Below are positions 41,548-50,092 of a DNA stretch of 64,000 nucleotides, one piece after another. This DNA comes from JABAQJ01 sp046327745 (GTDB lineage: Bacteria; Gemmatimonadota; Gemmatimonadetes; Gemmatimonadales; Gemmatimonadaceae). A model generated the notes under the pieces. It was not told where the DNA came from and made no database searches. It saw only the letters and a program-made list of their open reading frames with translations. Made by a program: the position numbers and the translations under genes. Where the stretch lies: NCBI GenBank assembly GCA_046327745.1, contig JAXLXV010000026.1:31859-95858 (forward strand). The letters are read 5' to 3'. Position 1 is the first letter of the stretch. Each line of letters starts with the position of its first letter.

Positions 41548-42240
41548 CTACCGTGGCGTCACGCGCAGGCGCGAGAAATACGCGTCGCTGGAGATCCGCG
41601 CCCACAGTGCAATCTTCCCCCTTCCCTCCCCGTTCTTCAAGTCGTTCACCACCAGCGTCGGCTGTGACGCTCCGCCGACGTAAAGCTTCGCCTTCGCCCC
41701 CGTCACCTCGATGCGCAACGTTGTCCAGGCCCCCGACTCAATGTCCACGTACGACTCGTACACGCCCGGACTCTCTCGGCGCAGCCGCTGCCAGGGAAAC
41801 TCCGGGTCGGACTCATACTGCGTCGACCGATTGCGGTACAGCTGATCGTTCACCCGTGAGTTCTCTGGCCGCAGGTAAAATCGCTCGGCGCTGTCGCCGT
41901 GCACGCGAAAAGACAGCCCGATAATGCCTTTGAACCCGGTTGAGTCGGCGCTCGTCGAATATCCCCCACGTCGGGCGCCGGCAACGTCCACCTCGATCAC
42001 TCCGTCCTTGAAGTCTGTGTCGGTGAGGACGGCGGACATCTCCTGGTCCGTGTCGTGCTCGTGTCCCTCGCGAGGGGCAAGCTTGAGCGCCGGTCGGCCG
42101 CGGTAGTCGACCCACACGACGCGAGCATTCGTCGCCGTCAGCTTCGTTGTCGAGTCGAGCGCGATGGTCCCCATGGCCTGACCCACGAGCGACGCGGGAC
42201 CCGCGATGATTAGCGCAAGTGTTTGGAGCAGGTGTCGCAT
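41548..42240 (-). CDS. Secreted laminin-G/DUF1080-like protein, copy B
   Basis: A 230-residue paralogue of copy A: signal peptide (MRHLLQTLALIIAGPASLVGQ), then VVWVDYRGRPALKLAP, FKDGVIEVDVAGARRGG, IGLSFRVHGDSAERFYLRPENSR, ESPGVYESYVDIESGAWTTLRIEVTGAKAKLYVGG and GKIALWARISSDAYFSRLRVTPR. A His/Asp-rich insert (EGHEHDTDQE) is unique to this copy. Probably a carbohydrate-binding or surface-exposed lectin-like fold. The 10-mer GTAGGTTGCG lies about 34-43 bp upstream. Likely co-transcribed with copy A. Confidence 0.75.
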   Translation of the reverse strand: MRHLLQTLALIIAGPASLVGQAMGTIALDSTTKLTATNARVVWVDYRGRPALKLAPREGHEHDTDQEMSAVLTDTDFKDGVIEVDVAGARRGGYSTSADSTGFKGIIGLSFRVHGDSAERFYLRPENSRVNDQLYRNRSTQYESDPEFPWQRLRRESPGVYESYVDIESGAWTTLRIEVTGAKAKLYVGGASQPTLVVNDLKNGEGRGKIALWARISSDAYFSRLRVTPR

Positions 42241-42458
42241 GCGGCGAAGCTCTGTGTAGAGGGCGATTCTCTACGCAACCTACCAGACGGTGACATCGTG
42301 TCTTGTACGGAATTGCGCACCAACCGATGATGTCGCCGCCCAAACATGTCGAGCAGCGCCACACGCATCGGCGGTATTGACACACGCATGCAGGCAGGGC
42401 ACGCTATGCGGCCGCGACGCCCAAAGGCGCCGACATCCATCGCACAGGAACGTGACGC

Positions 42459-43118
42459 ATGAAGGATCGAGCCCTGCAACGAGTGACGGGCTTCGCAGGC
42501 ATCGCGATGTACCTCACGGTCATGGCCGTCATTCCCCTGTTCTTCGCGTACGACGGCGCGCCGCCAGACAGCAATGTGCTCACGCGGGTTCTGGTGAGCA
42601 TGTTCACGAGCGCCACCCTTCTCGTGTTCCTCGTCGGATTCCGTGAGATACTGCGGCGCGCGCGCCCCGATCATGAGTTTCTGGCTGCGCTCACATTTCA
42701 CGCCGGATTCGCCTACGTGCTGCTCATCTTGGTCGCCGACTCCGTCCAGGTGGGCACCGTGCTGGCGCACACGGAGCCGGTGGATCCCACACTCGTTGGA
42801 TCTGGCGGTGAGACTTCCCTGCTCATTTGGGGCCCGCTCTCGCGCTTGCTTACGGCGCTGTTCCTAAGTAGCGCCGCGGCGTCCATCCTCGTCACGCGGG
42901 TTCTGGCGCGTTGGCTCGCGGGGCTGGCGTTCGCGATCTCGGCGCTTGATGTCGTCTTGATCCCGACGATCTACTCGGGCGTGGATCCGACGCGGTTCTT
43001 CAGCATCAACGGACTCGGCATTCCAACAGCGGGCGGATTGTTCGCGCTGTGGGTACTGCTCGTCGGCGTCGCTTTGTTGCTACGCGCGCGCAGCCCGGCA
43101 ACCGCCAAGGCGCGCTGA
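42459..43118 (+). CDS. DUF4386-like integral membrane protein
   Basis: A 219-residue protein with about six membrane segments (FAGIAMYLTVMAVIPLFFAY, VSMFTSATLLVFLVGF, FHAGFAYVLLILVADSV, ETSLLIWGPLSRLLTALFLSS, LAGLAFAISALDVVLIP and GLFALWVLLVGVALLL), short loops and a basic C-terminus. No catalytic motif is visible. The layout resembles the DUF4386 group of unknown function. Single gene. Confidence 0.7.
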   Translation: MKDRALQRVTGFAGIAMYLTVMAVIPLFFAYDGAPPDSNVLTRVLVSMFTSATLLVFLVGFREILRRARPDHEFLAALTFHAGFAYVLLILVADSVQVGTVLAHTEPVDPTLVGSGGETSLLIWGPLSRLLTALFLSSAAASILVTRVLARWLAGLAFAISALDVVLIPTIYSGVDPTRFFSINGLGIPTAGGLFALWVLLVGVALLLRARSPATAKAR

Positions 43119-43164
43119 TCCGGCACCAGGACCTCCAACGTATCGAGGAGGTCTGGCGGATGTC

Positions 43165-43503
43165 TCACTTCGTCTTCTTTGGCGGTAGCGTGGAAACAAA
43201 GGTCTCGCAGCGCTCGAGCCAGAATCGCAGCTGTGCCTCCGTCTTCAAGCCCGGGGCATCAACGAACACATAGCCCGCCATCGGCTTCCCCGTGAAGTCC
43301 ATCGGTCGCACGTGCTTTCGACCCAGCGAATCCGCGTGATGCTCTTTCCCCACGCGTGCCATAAGGGCGGTGTCCGACACTCCGACGAACATCAGTCCCT
43401 TCCGCAGAAAGGCGATGCCGCCAAACATCTTCTTCTCGGTGACGTGCTTGTTGCCGTGAAACACGGCGCGGATTCGCTCGGCGAGCTTTTCGTCGTAGGC
43501 CAT
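43165..43503 (-). CDS. TfoX N-terminal domain protein
   Basis: A 112-residue protein: MAYDEKLAERIRAVFHGNKHVTEKKMFGGIAFLRKGLMFVGV, then LMARVGKEHHADSLGRKHVRPMDFTGKPMAGYVFVD. This is the TfoX/Sxy N-terminal domain, without the C-terminal helix-hairpin domain. TfoX activates competence genes in Proteobacteria, but stand-alone N-domains are widespread and their role elsewhere is not established. It ends in the lysine-rich tail LPPKKTK. Confidence 0.87.
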   Translation of the reverse strand: MAYDEKLAERIRAVFHGNKHVTEKKMFGGIAFLRKGLMFVGVSDTALMARVGKEHHADSLGRKHVRPMDFTGKPMAGYVFVDAPGLKTEAQLRFWLERCETFVSTLPPKKTK

Positions 43504-43608
43504 GAGAGAATCATAGCCAACCTTTTTCTGTACGGCTGCTCCGGGAGATTCCGGTCCGCGCCCGTTGCTTCACACATGGCAACGCTGCTTCAGGCGTCCT
43601 CCGGCTCT

Positions 43609-44262
43609 TCAATGGTGCGCGATCCCCAACAGCGCAATTCCCACCACATCCCCGACCGCATGCACCACGATCGGCAGAAACAGATTCCCCCCCGTCAGCA
43701 CATACCCTACGCCCGTCATGACCCCCACCAGCCCAGCCTCAATCGCCCCCGTCGCTCCCTGGTACCAGTGGCTCAAGCCGAAGTACAAGCTCGACAGCGC
43801 AACACCGACCGTCGCACCGCGCCGAGTGCCTATGGCATCGCCCACTCGTGAGATCATGTAGCCGCGGAAGACCATCTCCTCGAGCAATCCGCCGATCACC
43901 ACGCCGATCAGGATGCTCAGCACAAAGCCGGCGATGCCCCCGGACGCGAGCTTCGCGAGTCCTTCGACCTGCGGGGGCTGAAGACCAGCCGCCTTGAGGG
44001 CGGGCTCGATGACCCATGTCCCAAGGGCCTGCAGCCCGGTGGCGCCTAACGCGCCGATCCACGCGAGTCGCCGCCAGTGGGCCGGAAGAGTGAGGCCGAG
44101 GTCACGCCACCGAACGCGGCGCAGCCGAAGCGATAGCCAGGCGACGGGAAGGACAAAGAGCAGCGTCCCGGTCGCGAACGGTGGCACCTTGGCCACGTTG
44201 AGGATCAGCACGGCCACGATGGCGATGCCTTCGAGTACTCCCCACACCTTCGCTTTCGTCAT
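43609..44262 (-). CDS. CPBP family intramembrane glutamic endopeptidase (Abi/CAAX-like)
   Basis: A 217-residue membrane protein with about six helices. The signature EExxxR (LLEEMVFRGY), followed by FGLSHWYQG with the second His and VVHAVGDVVG at the end, gives the complete active site of CPBP/Rce1-type proteases. Such proteins process prenylated or secreted peptides, provide bacteriocin self-immunity or act in other regulated proteolysis. Nothing near it points to a substrate. Single gene; the 5' end is at the ATG at 44262. Confidence 0.87.
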   Translation of the reverse strand: MTKAKVWGVLEGIAIVAVLILNVAKVPPFATGTLLFVLPVAWLSLRLRRVRWRDLGLTLPAHWRRLAWIGALGATGLQALGTWVIEPALKAAGLQPPQVEGLAKLASGGIAGFVLSILIGVVIGGLLEEMVFRGYMISRVGDAIGTRRGATVGVALSSLYFGLSHWYQGATGAIEAGLVGVMTGVGYVLTGGNLFLPIVVHAVGDVVGIALLGIAHH

Positions 44263-44400
44263 TCGCTTCCACCGTGCGCCTAGAAGTCGGCCAACGCTCC
44301 ACCTCGCGGCGTTTGCACGAGGTGCGCTCCGTCAAGTTTAGGCGCGGTGCACGGCGTGGTATTGGACGGTCTTGCCCCGACAGCTCGAAGGTGGTGACGT

Positions 44401-45576
44401 CTATCCGGGCTGCTTCATCTCGCCTGAGGCGGCGAGGGCGCGGAGCTGTGGCAGCGTTGGCATGGGCATGCGAAGCACCACATCGTGGAAGGCCGCTACG
44501 TCGTGCGCGCCATGCTTCAACGCGACTTCGCGAGCGTCCACGATCGATGCCAAGCCGATGGCATAGCTCGCGAGTTGGCCAGCGGTCGATAGGTGCCGTC
44601 GGGCGTACTGCTCGGCCTGCACCCGTGGTCGCCCAGCAACAATCATCATCGAGTCCGCCGCCTGATCCGCGGTCCAGCCGCGCGCGTGCACCCCGATGTC
44701 CAGCTGCAACGCCATGAACACATCCAGCAGGTGCACGAGATACCCACAGCGCGACAACGGCGTCTCGTACAGCCCCGCCTCATCGGCCAAGCGCTCGGCG
44801 TATATCCCCCACCCTTCCACAAAGGCCATTGTCTGGGCGTTGACGGGTTGGGCCGCGCCGAACTGCAGATTGTAGATGCGTTGCAGGTGATGTCCCGGAT
44901 ACGCTTCGTGCGCGACGCCCAGCTCAACATTCATCCGAGCGATGCCGCCGGGCTGGTAGGCGTTGACATACAGCGTGGCCACCGAGTCGGGCGACATCCC
45001 ATAGCCGGCAGGTGCGAAGTTCGCCGCCTGATCTTGTGGGACGCTGACCACCGTCAGGGGCACATCCTTGTATGACTTGAACAGCCCAGTGCTTCCATCG
45101 CGGAACCTTGGGACCGCGGCACGATATGCCGCGAGGATTTCCTCCGGATCGTGCATCACAAAGCGGTCGTCACTACGCAGCACACGCAATGCGTCGATCA
45201 CGCGCATGGTGTCACCAAACAGCGCGCGCACCGGCGCCGCGAGCTGCGCGAGCATTTCGTCTCGATGACGGACGGCGGCGCGGTAGAGTGAATCGAGCGG
45301 GAGGTCCTCGCCGGCGAGTTGCTGGATCAGCGATCGGTAACAGGTCTCGCCAACACTGCGCGGCGTGGAATCGCGGCACATCGCACCTCCCGCCGAAGGA
45401 AGCGGTGGCGCGGGAGTCACGAACGGCGCACGGAGCGTCATCATGTCCGGAGACGACGGTGGCGCGGGCTGCGCGGCCGCGCGCATTGCGGCAAGTGTCG
45501 TCACGACGAAGGCGATCGTCAGGCCTTGGCCGCGGCGTGGCGCCATGCGGTGTTGCAGCGTCCGATCTTGCGTCAT
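44401..45576 (-). CDS. Secreted DUF885 family protein (HEAYPGHH)
   Basis: About 391 residues. The signal-like N-terminus GLTIAFVVTTLAAMRAAAQ is followed by Pro/Ser-rich sequence and the DUF885 domain. VAHEAYPGHHLQ is the zinc-binding-like motif and FVEGWGIYAERL the downstream Glu motif. DUF885 proteins are usually 550-600 residues, so this one lacks the N-terminal 150-200 residues but keeps the motifs. I start at ATG 45576 (GGAA upstream); ATG 45546 is an equally good signal-peptide start. The frame is open to 45810 by chance. Function is likely a peptidase but unproven. Confidence 0.82.
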   Translation of the reverse strand: MTQDRTLQHRMAPRRGQGLTIAFVVTTLAAMRAAAQPAPPSSPDMMTLRAPFVTPAPPLPSAGGAMCRDSTPRSVGETCYRSLIQQLAGEDLPLDSLYRAAVRHRDEMLAQLAAPVRALFGDTMRVIDALRVLRSDDRFVMHDPEEILAAYRAAVPRFRDGSTGLFKSYKDVPLTVVSVPQDQAANFAPAGYGMSPDSVATLYVNAYQPGGIARMNVELGVAHEAYPGHHLQRIYNLQFGAAQPVNAQTMAFVEGWGIYAERLADEAGLYETPLSRCGYLVHLLDVFMALQLDIGVHARGWTADQAADSMMIVAGRPRVQAEQYARRHLSTAGQLASYAIGLASIVDAREVALKHGAHDVAAFHDVVLRMPMPTLPQLRALAASGEMKQPG

Positions 45577-45616
45577 GTAACGTTCCGCGTCGCGCGCTTG
45601 TGCATTCGTCACATCG

Positions 45617-46588
45617 TTAGGTCGCAATACATCGTTTAGCGTAGTAACCCGGCGGATACCCGAACACCCGCTTGAATCGCCGAGTGAAGTGGCTTTGGTC
45701 GCTGAATCCCGTCGAATAGGTGACGTCCCTGAGCGTCGCGCCCTGTTGCAGCATGGCCTTGGCCACGTTGACGCGCACGAGTTCCAGGTACATGTACGGC
45801 GGCAACCCATACGCCTTCCGAAACTGGCGAATCAGGTAAAACGGGCTCAATCCGGCCAGCCGCGACAGCTCGTCCAGTCGCACCGTGTCGGCAAAGTGCT
45901 CCGTCAGGTAGTCCCGCACCCTCGCGAGCCTGGCGTTAGGCGCTGGCGCCTCGCGCGGGAGCGCCCGGTCGCGATAGCGCACGAGCATGTTGCTCAGCAA
46001 CTGCGCGAGTGCGCTCTCCTTCTCCAACAGGTCGCGCTCCCCTTCCAGCACGCGGTGAACGTCCACCATCTGCTCGGCCATCGAGTGATCGGCACGGGTT
46101 GGGCGACGAAAATGCGCCGGTGATTCGTCCTCACCCACCATCGAGGCCAGTAGTCCGGGGGGCACGTAGAACATGCGGTAACTCCAACCTTCCTCCGCGG
46201 CAGCGCCTCCAGTGTGCACCACGTTCGGCTCGATCAGGATCACGTCGCCCGGCCTGTGCAGGTGCTCGTTGGTGCCGATCTGCGCGCGTGAGGCCCCCCG
46301 CTCGATCACGCCAATGGCGTACGTCTCATGCGCGTGCGGTGCGAACCGCTGGCGCGTATACGTGCCACGCAGAATCTCGAACGGAATGTGGGTGTTGACG
46401 CGCGTGACGTGCGTGCATTCGTGCATAAGGAGATCCGCGGTGACCGGTTCGAGCGCATTCCCTTGGCGCTCCTCGGTGTGAGCGAAGAGTCGCCGAGAGG
46501 GAGGCGGTGGCGCTTGAACGATCTTGCTTGTGCCAAGCGCGGTGCGGCCCGTCGCCCCGTAGCGCTCAGGTGCCCCGCGCCTTAGCAT
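45617..46588 (-). CDS. AraC family transcriptional regulator
   Basis: A 323-residue protein. An N-terminal cupin-like sensor domain (FAPHAHETYAIGVIERGASRAQIG ... HRPGDVILIEPNVVHTGG) is followed by two helix-turn-helix motifs. The first is LDELSRLAGLSPFYLIRQFRKAYG and the second is LRDVTYSTGFSDQSHFTRRFKRVFGYPPGYY. The sensor probably binds a sugar or other small ligand. I take ATG 46588, behind GGAG six bases upstream; the frame is open further to 47104, but that part is antisense to the VOC gene. Divergent from the VOC-family gene by 42 bp, so it is likely its regulator. Confidence 0.9.
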   Translation of the reverse strand: MLRRGAPERYGATGRTALGTSKIVQAPPPPSRRLFAHTEERQGNALEPVTADLLMHECTHVTRVNTHIPFEILRGTYTRQRFAPHAHETYAIGVIERGASRAQIGTNEHLHRPGDVILIEPNVVHTGGAAAEEGWSYRMFYVPPGLLASMVGEDESPAHFRRPTRADHSMAEQMVDVHRVLEGERDLLEKESALAQLLSNMLVRYRDRALPREAPAPNARLARVRDYLTEHFADTVRLDELSRLAGLSPFYLIRQFRKAYGLPPYMYLELVRVNVAKAMLQQGATLRDVTYSTGFSDQSHFTRRFKRVFGYPPGYYAKRCIAT

Positions 46589-46630
46589 TTCGCGCTCCAG
46601 TGACCACACCTTTTCCTCTCGACACCGCCC

Positions 46631-47026
46631 ATGACCGCCCTGAATGCGACGAACCTCGGCTGCTCCCTCACCTGTAAGGATCTCGAAGCCTCCATCCGCT
46701 GGTACCGCGATGCGCTCGGCTTCAACGTCGCCATGACCTTTCCGCCCGAAGGCAAGCCAGCGGCGGCCGTGATCGTCGCCGGCGACTGCCGCATCGTGCT
46801 CAATCAGGATGACGGCAAGCTTGGTTGGGATCGGAAGAAGGGTCAGGGCTTCTACCTGCAGATCAATGTCGCCGCCCGCGCTGATGTCGACGCGGCCGCC
46901 GCGCGATTGAAGGCGGCGGGGGTAGCGCTGCTGAGCGAACCGGAAGATCGGCCGTGGGGTGCACGGGTGTTCCAGTTCCTCGATCTGGACGGGTTTAAGC
47001 TGGGCGTGTCGACGCCGCTCGCCTAA
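46631..47026 (+). CDS. VOC (glyoxalase/bleomycin-resistance) family protein
   Basis: A 131-residue protein of two beta-alpha-beta-beta-beta modules: LGCSLTCKDLEASIRWYRDALGFNV and FYLQINVAARADVDAAAARLKAAGV ... PWGARVFQFLDLDGFKLGV. The second half has the metal-binding pattern DLDGFKL. VOC proteins include lactoylglutathione lyase, dioxygenases and drug-binding proteins; the role here is open. It is divergent from the AraC regulator across 42 bp, which must contain both promoters. Its stop codon lies inside a CCTAACG site. Confidence 0.88.
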   Translation: MTALNATNLGCSLTCKDLEASIRWYRDALGFNVAMTFPPEGKPAAAVIVAGDCRIVLNQDDGKLGWDRKKGQGFYLQINVAARADVDAAAARLKAAGVALLSEPEDRPWGARVFQFLDLDGFKLGVSTPLA

Positions 47027-47415
47027 CGCCTCTCTTGCCAGTTCCCAGTCAACGCGCTCGCGGACGAACGTCGGTTTTGCCGACGCGACGCGCAACATGC
47101 GCACGACACAGTGCCTCCGCTGGGAGCTGGCGTTGGCGTAACATCATGCGATAGATCTCGCCCCGCGTGGCGCCCCGCTCCTCGACGTAGGGCCAACCGG
47201 GATGTGAACAGCTGATCGATCAGGGGCAGCCGGGATCGGAGACGTGTAGAGCGGGTGCAACTCGTGTCAGTGCTGTAGGTTGCGCCTGTCCGCACCTACC
47301 ACCGCTCCGGATCCACGCGATGAGTCACCGGCTCCCTCGCCCTGTTCATCTCGGGCGTGTTCGGTTAGCTTCGCGAACGCGGGCGCGACTTGAACGTTCC
47401 TCCGGAGGACGCATC
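47027..47415. other. Intergenic, no gene
   Basis: About 390 bp. It contains GTAGGT-tgcgcctgtccgc-ACCTAC (47275-47299), a short inverted repeat whose left arm is the 10-mer GTAGGTTGCG also found upstream of two other secreted-protein genes. The ribosome-binding site TCCGGAGGACG of the next gene closes the region. Confidence 0.5.
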
Positions 47416-49974
47416 ATGCGGTTGGCAGCGCTACCCGCAGTGACCGCGCTTCTACTCGCGGCGTGTACTGACGCACCGAGCGGGCTGCGACCGCCCGTTT
47501 CGACGTCGCTGAGTGTTGCGGCTGGCGATTCATTGGGATACGGCAGCGACATCACACCGCCACGCATCGTGCCGACTGTTGCGATGGCCGCGAGTGCGCG
47601 CGTTCCCCGCACGTCGGCCGCCCCTGGGCCGATCGTGTATCATGCTCCAGGGCGAATCATTCCGCAGCCAAAGGTCGCCACGATCTACTGGAGCAATAGC
47701 GTCGTTTACCCTGGCGGCCCAGGGCCCGGCACGAGCGGGGTCGGTACCGGCGATGGATCAGTGGTCGGCGGATTCCTGCGCTCGCTCGGCGGCTCCTCGT
47801 ACTGGAGCGTCCTGAACGACTACACCGACAACGTTGGCGCATTGCATCGCGTGGCGAACTCGCTGAACTACACGAGATTCCTCGCGAATAACATCGGCGC
47901 CCCCGCTCCTGGAGCCGTGGTCAGTGACGCGTCTATTCGCACGATGCTGAAGTCGGTGGTCGGAACCGCGAACCTGCCCTTCGACCAGCAGACGATCTAC
48001 GTCGTGTTTTCAGGGACCACCGTGAACCTTGGCGGTGGATTCGGGACGACGTACTGCGCATACCATGGCTTTTTCGCGCGCCCGAATAACCCGGGCCAGT
48101 GGATCCTCTATGCCGTCGTGCCGTACGCCGCGGATCAAGTGGCCGCCTGCACCGCGATCAACACGCCGGGCACCGGGTCGCCCAATGACTTTGCGTCCGA
48201 CGCGACGGTGAACCTGCTCGCTGCCACACTCGATGGCGCTTACACCGACCCTGGCGCGAATGCTTGGTTCGACGCTGGGGGGCTCGAGAATTCAGCCATG
48301 TGCGCGTGGCAGTTCACCCCCACGTTCACAGCGGCAAATGGATCCACGGCTAACGTGATGTTGGGTGGGAAGGACTACCTGATCCAGCAGAACTGGCGCA
48401 TTGGGCCGAATGTGGGAAGCCAGCTCGGATGCTCGCTTTCGGGCAACGTGCCCTTGATCAGCTTGGCCCCTACCACACTCACCTTCAGCGCCATCCAGAA
48501 CCAGGGTAATCCATCCAGTCATTTCAGCACGATCACGAACGGTGGTGGAGGAACCCTTAGCGGGCTGAGTCTCGGAGTCGTGACGTACGGGCCCGGGGCG
48601 ACTGGCTGGCTCCAGGTGCCAGTACTCAGTGCACCGACCGCCAACCCGTCAGCGACTGTCACGGTGCAGCCGACGACAGGCGCACTCGGCGCGGGTTCAT
48701 ACACCGCAACCATCCCTATCCTGTCCACGGTCGCCTCAAATTCGCCGCAGAAACTCACAGTCGTCTTCAATGTTGCACCTGCCGTGGCGTCCGTGACCGT
48801 TGCTCCGTCGTCGGCAACGGTCGGCGTCGGCGCGACGCAGCAGCTGACAGCTACCCTGCGGGACGCGAACGGCAACATCCTGACCGGCCGTCTAGTCCAG
48901 TGGTCCTCGCCGAACCCGGCCATCGCCTCTGTCAGCTCGACCGGTCTGGTGACCGCTGTCAGCGCGGGCGGACCGATCAACATCTCCGCGACTTCAGAGG
49001 GCGTCAGTGGCACCTCGGCCATCACCGTCGCAAGCGGCGGCGTAACCTCGGTCGTCGTCACGCCGAGTTCCGGATCACTTCGTTCGTCAACGCCGGGTTT
49101 CGGCTGGACGCAGCAGCTGGCCGCCGTGGTGAACGGCCCGCCGGGCGTTGACCAGTCGGTCACTTGGGCCTCTGGCAACAGCAATATCGCTAGCGTTTCA
49201 GCGAGCGGGCTGGTCGTAGCTAACGCGGCTGGGCAAACGCAGATAACGGCGACGTCAGTGGCCGATCCAACCAAGTCTGGCACGTATGACGTCACCGTCA
49301 TCGACGGCTGCACCAACATCATGCCGGTGCCCGTTGGTTACATGATGCCCACGACGTTCTTGTGCGTCAGCGGCAAGGACACGTACTCGTATACCGCGCC
49401 GGTGAACACGTGGGTGCAACTCGAGGCCGCGATGTTCGCGCAGAACGGCTGCGGCGCATTCTTCACCCCGTTCGAGTACGTCGTCGGCATCCTGAGCACA
49501 TCACGCGCCTACTCGCGTAGCTGCTCGCTCACCCAAACCGCGTTTGCCTTCGTACGTGCTGGCCAAAATCGGTTTAACCTGCAGAAGGGGACCAATCCGT
49601 TCGCCTTCCAGTACTTCTATACCGGCGCGCGACTCACGACGATCAGCGGGCTTCCCGTCTGTACTCCGTTTTCGTCGGACTACGGCGTTACCTTTAGCGT
49701 CAACCTGACGGTAAGCTGCACGTCGCACCTGGCGCTGCTCGCCGCACGCACGGGTAGCGTGGGAATTTCCGCCACGTCGGCCACCATGGCCGTGACCATC
49801 GACTTCATTAACAACAGCAGTGGGGCCGTGGTCGCGACGGCAACATCGGCGGGGCCAGGAGGTACCGCAACTATTCCGCTTCAGGCGACGGCACTTGCGG
49901 ATGCCTACAATCTCAGGATCCTGCCGGCGATCGCGGGGAGCACCGGAACCATCACGGTGACCATCTCGCCATGA
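47416..49974 (+). CDS. EXORDIUM-like multidomain surface lipoprotein with two Ig-like (BIG2) domains
   Basis: An 852-residue protein. The lipobox LLLAAC puts Cys at 17. Residues 75-350 are EXORDIUM-like: VYHAPGRIIPQPKVATIYWS, SSYWSVLNDYTDNVG, YVVFSGTTVNLGGGFGTTYCAYHGFF and YTDPGANAWFDAGGLENSAMC. Where the paralogue at 18580 has HELEES, this one has ATLDGA (270-275), so the His-Glu pair is lost. A beta-rich linker (about 355-452) is followed by two BIG2-type domains (455-540 and 541-630) and an unassigned Cys-rich C-terminal region (630-852). ATG 47416 is set by a strong GGAGG. Probably an adhesin-like or carbohydrate-linked surface protein. Confidence 0.75.
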   Translation: MRLAALPAVTALLLAACTDAPSGLRPPVSTSLSVAAGDSLGYGSDITPPRIVPTVAMAASARVPRTSAAPGPIVYHAPGRIIPQPKVATIYWSNSVVYPGGPGPGTSGVGTGDGSVVGGFLRSLGGSSYWSVLNDYTDNVGALHRVANSLNYTRFLANNIGAPAPGAVVSDASIRTMLKSVVGTANLPFDQQTIYVVFSGTTVNLGGGFGTTYCAYHGFFARPNNPGQWILYAVVPYAADQVAACTAINTPGTGSPNDFASDATVNLLAATLDGAYTDPGANAWFDAGGLENSAMCAWQFTPTFTAANGSTANVMLGGKDYLIQQNWRIGPNVGSQLGCSLSGNVPLISLAPTTLTFSAIQNQGNPSSHFSTITNGGGGTLSGLSLGVVTYGPGATGWLQVPVLSAPTANPSATVTVQPTTGALGAGSYTATIPILSTVASNSPQKLTVVFNVAPAVASVTVAPSSATVGVGATQQLTATLRDANGNILTGRLVQWSSPNPAIASVSSTGLVTAVSAGGPINISATSEGVSGTSAITVASGGVTSVVVTPSSGSLRSSTPGFGWTQQLAAVVNGPPGVDQSVTWASGNSNIASVSASGLVVANAAGQTQITATSVADPTKSGTYDVTVIDGCTNIMPVPVGYMMPTTFLCVSGKDTYSYTAPVNTWVQLEAAMFAQNGCGAFFTPFEYVVGILSTSRAYSRSCSLTQTAFAFVRAGQNRFNLQKGTNPFAFQYFYTGARLTTISGLPVCTPFSSDYGVTFSVNLTVSCTSHLALLAARTGSVGISATSATMAVTIDFINNSSGAVVATATSAGPGGTATIPLQATALADAYNLRILPAIAGSTGTITVTISP

Positions 49975-50020
49975 GCCATCCGCGGTGGTGACCGAATAGT
50001 CGCCGCTCCCCTGTCACATT

Positions 50021-50072
50021 CCTGGAAGTGATGCAGATGACCTGTGCGTCGGGCACCTGCATCACTTCCAGG
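50021..50072. terminator. Perfect 16-bp inverted repeat between convergent genes
   Basis: CCTGGAAGTGATGCAG (50021-50036) / CTGCATCACTTCCAGG (50057-50072), 20-nt loop, no T-tract on the plus side (ggggctaacg). It lies between convergent genes and could end both transcripts. The stem is unusually long and contains few G/C clusters compared with the other terminators here. Confidence 0.6.
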
Positions 50073-50092
50073 GGCTAACGTGCTGACCGGTT

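Noticed and set aside
42376..42410. TTGACA promoter upstream of the DUF4386-like gene
   Set aside because: A -35 box is present but no -10 box at 16-18 bp; the nearest TATG is 22 bp away.
46589..47104. N-terminal extension of the AraC regulator
   Set aside because: It is antisense to the VOC gene and has no domain; ATG 46588 with a good ribosome-binding site explains the protein.
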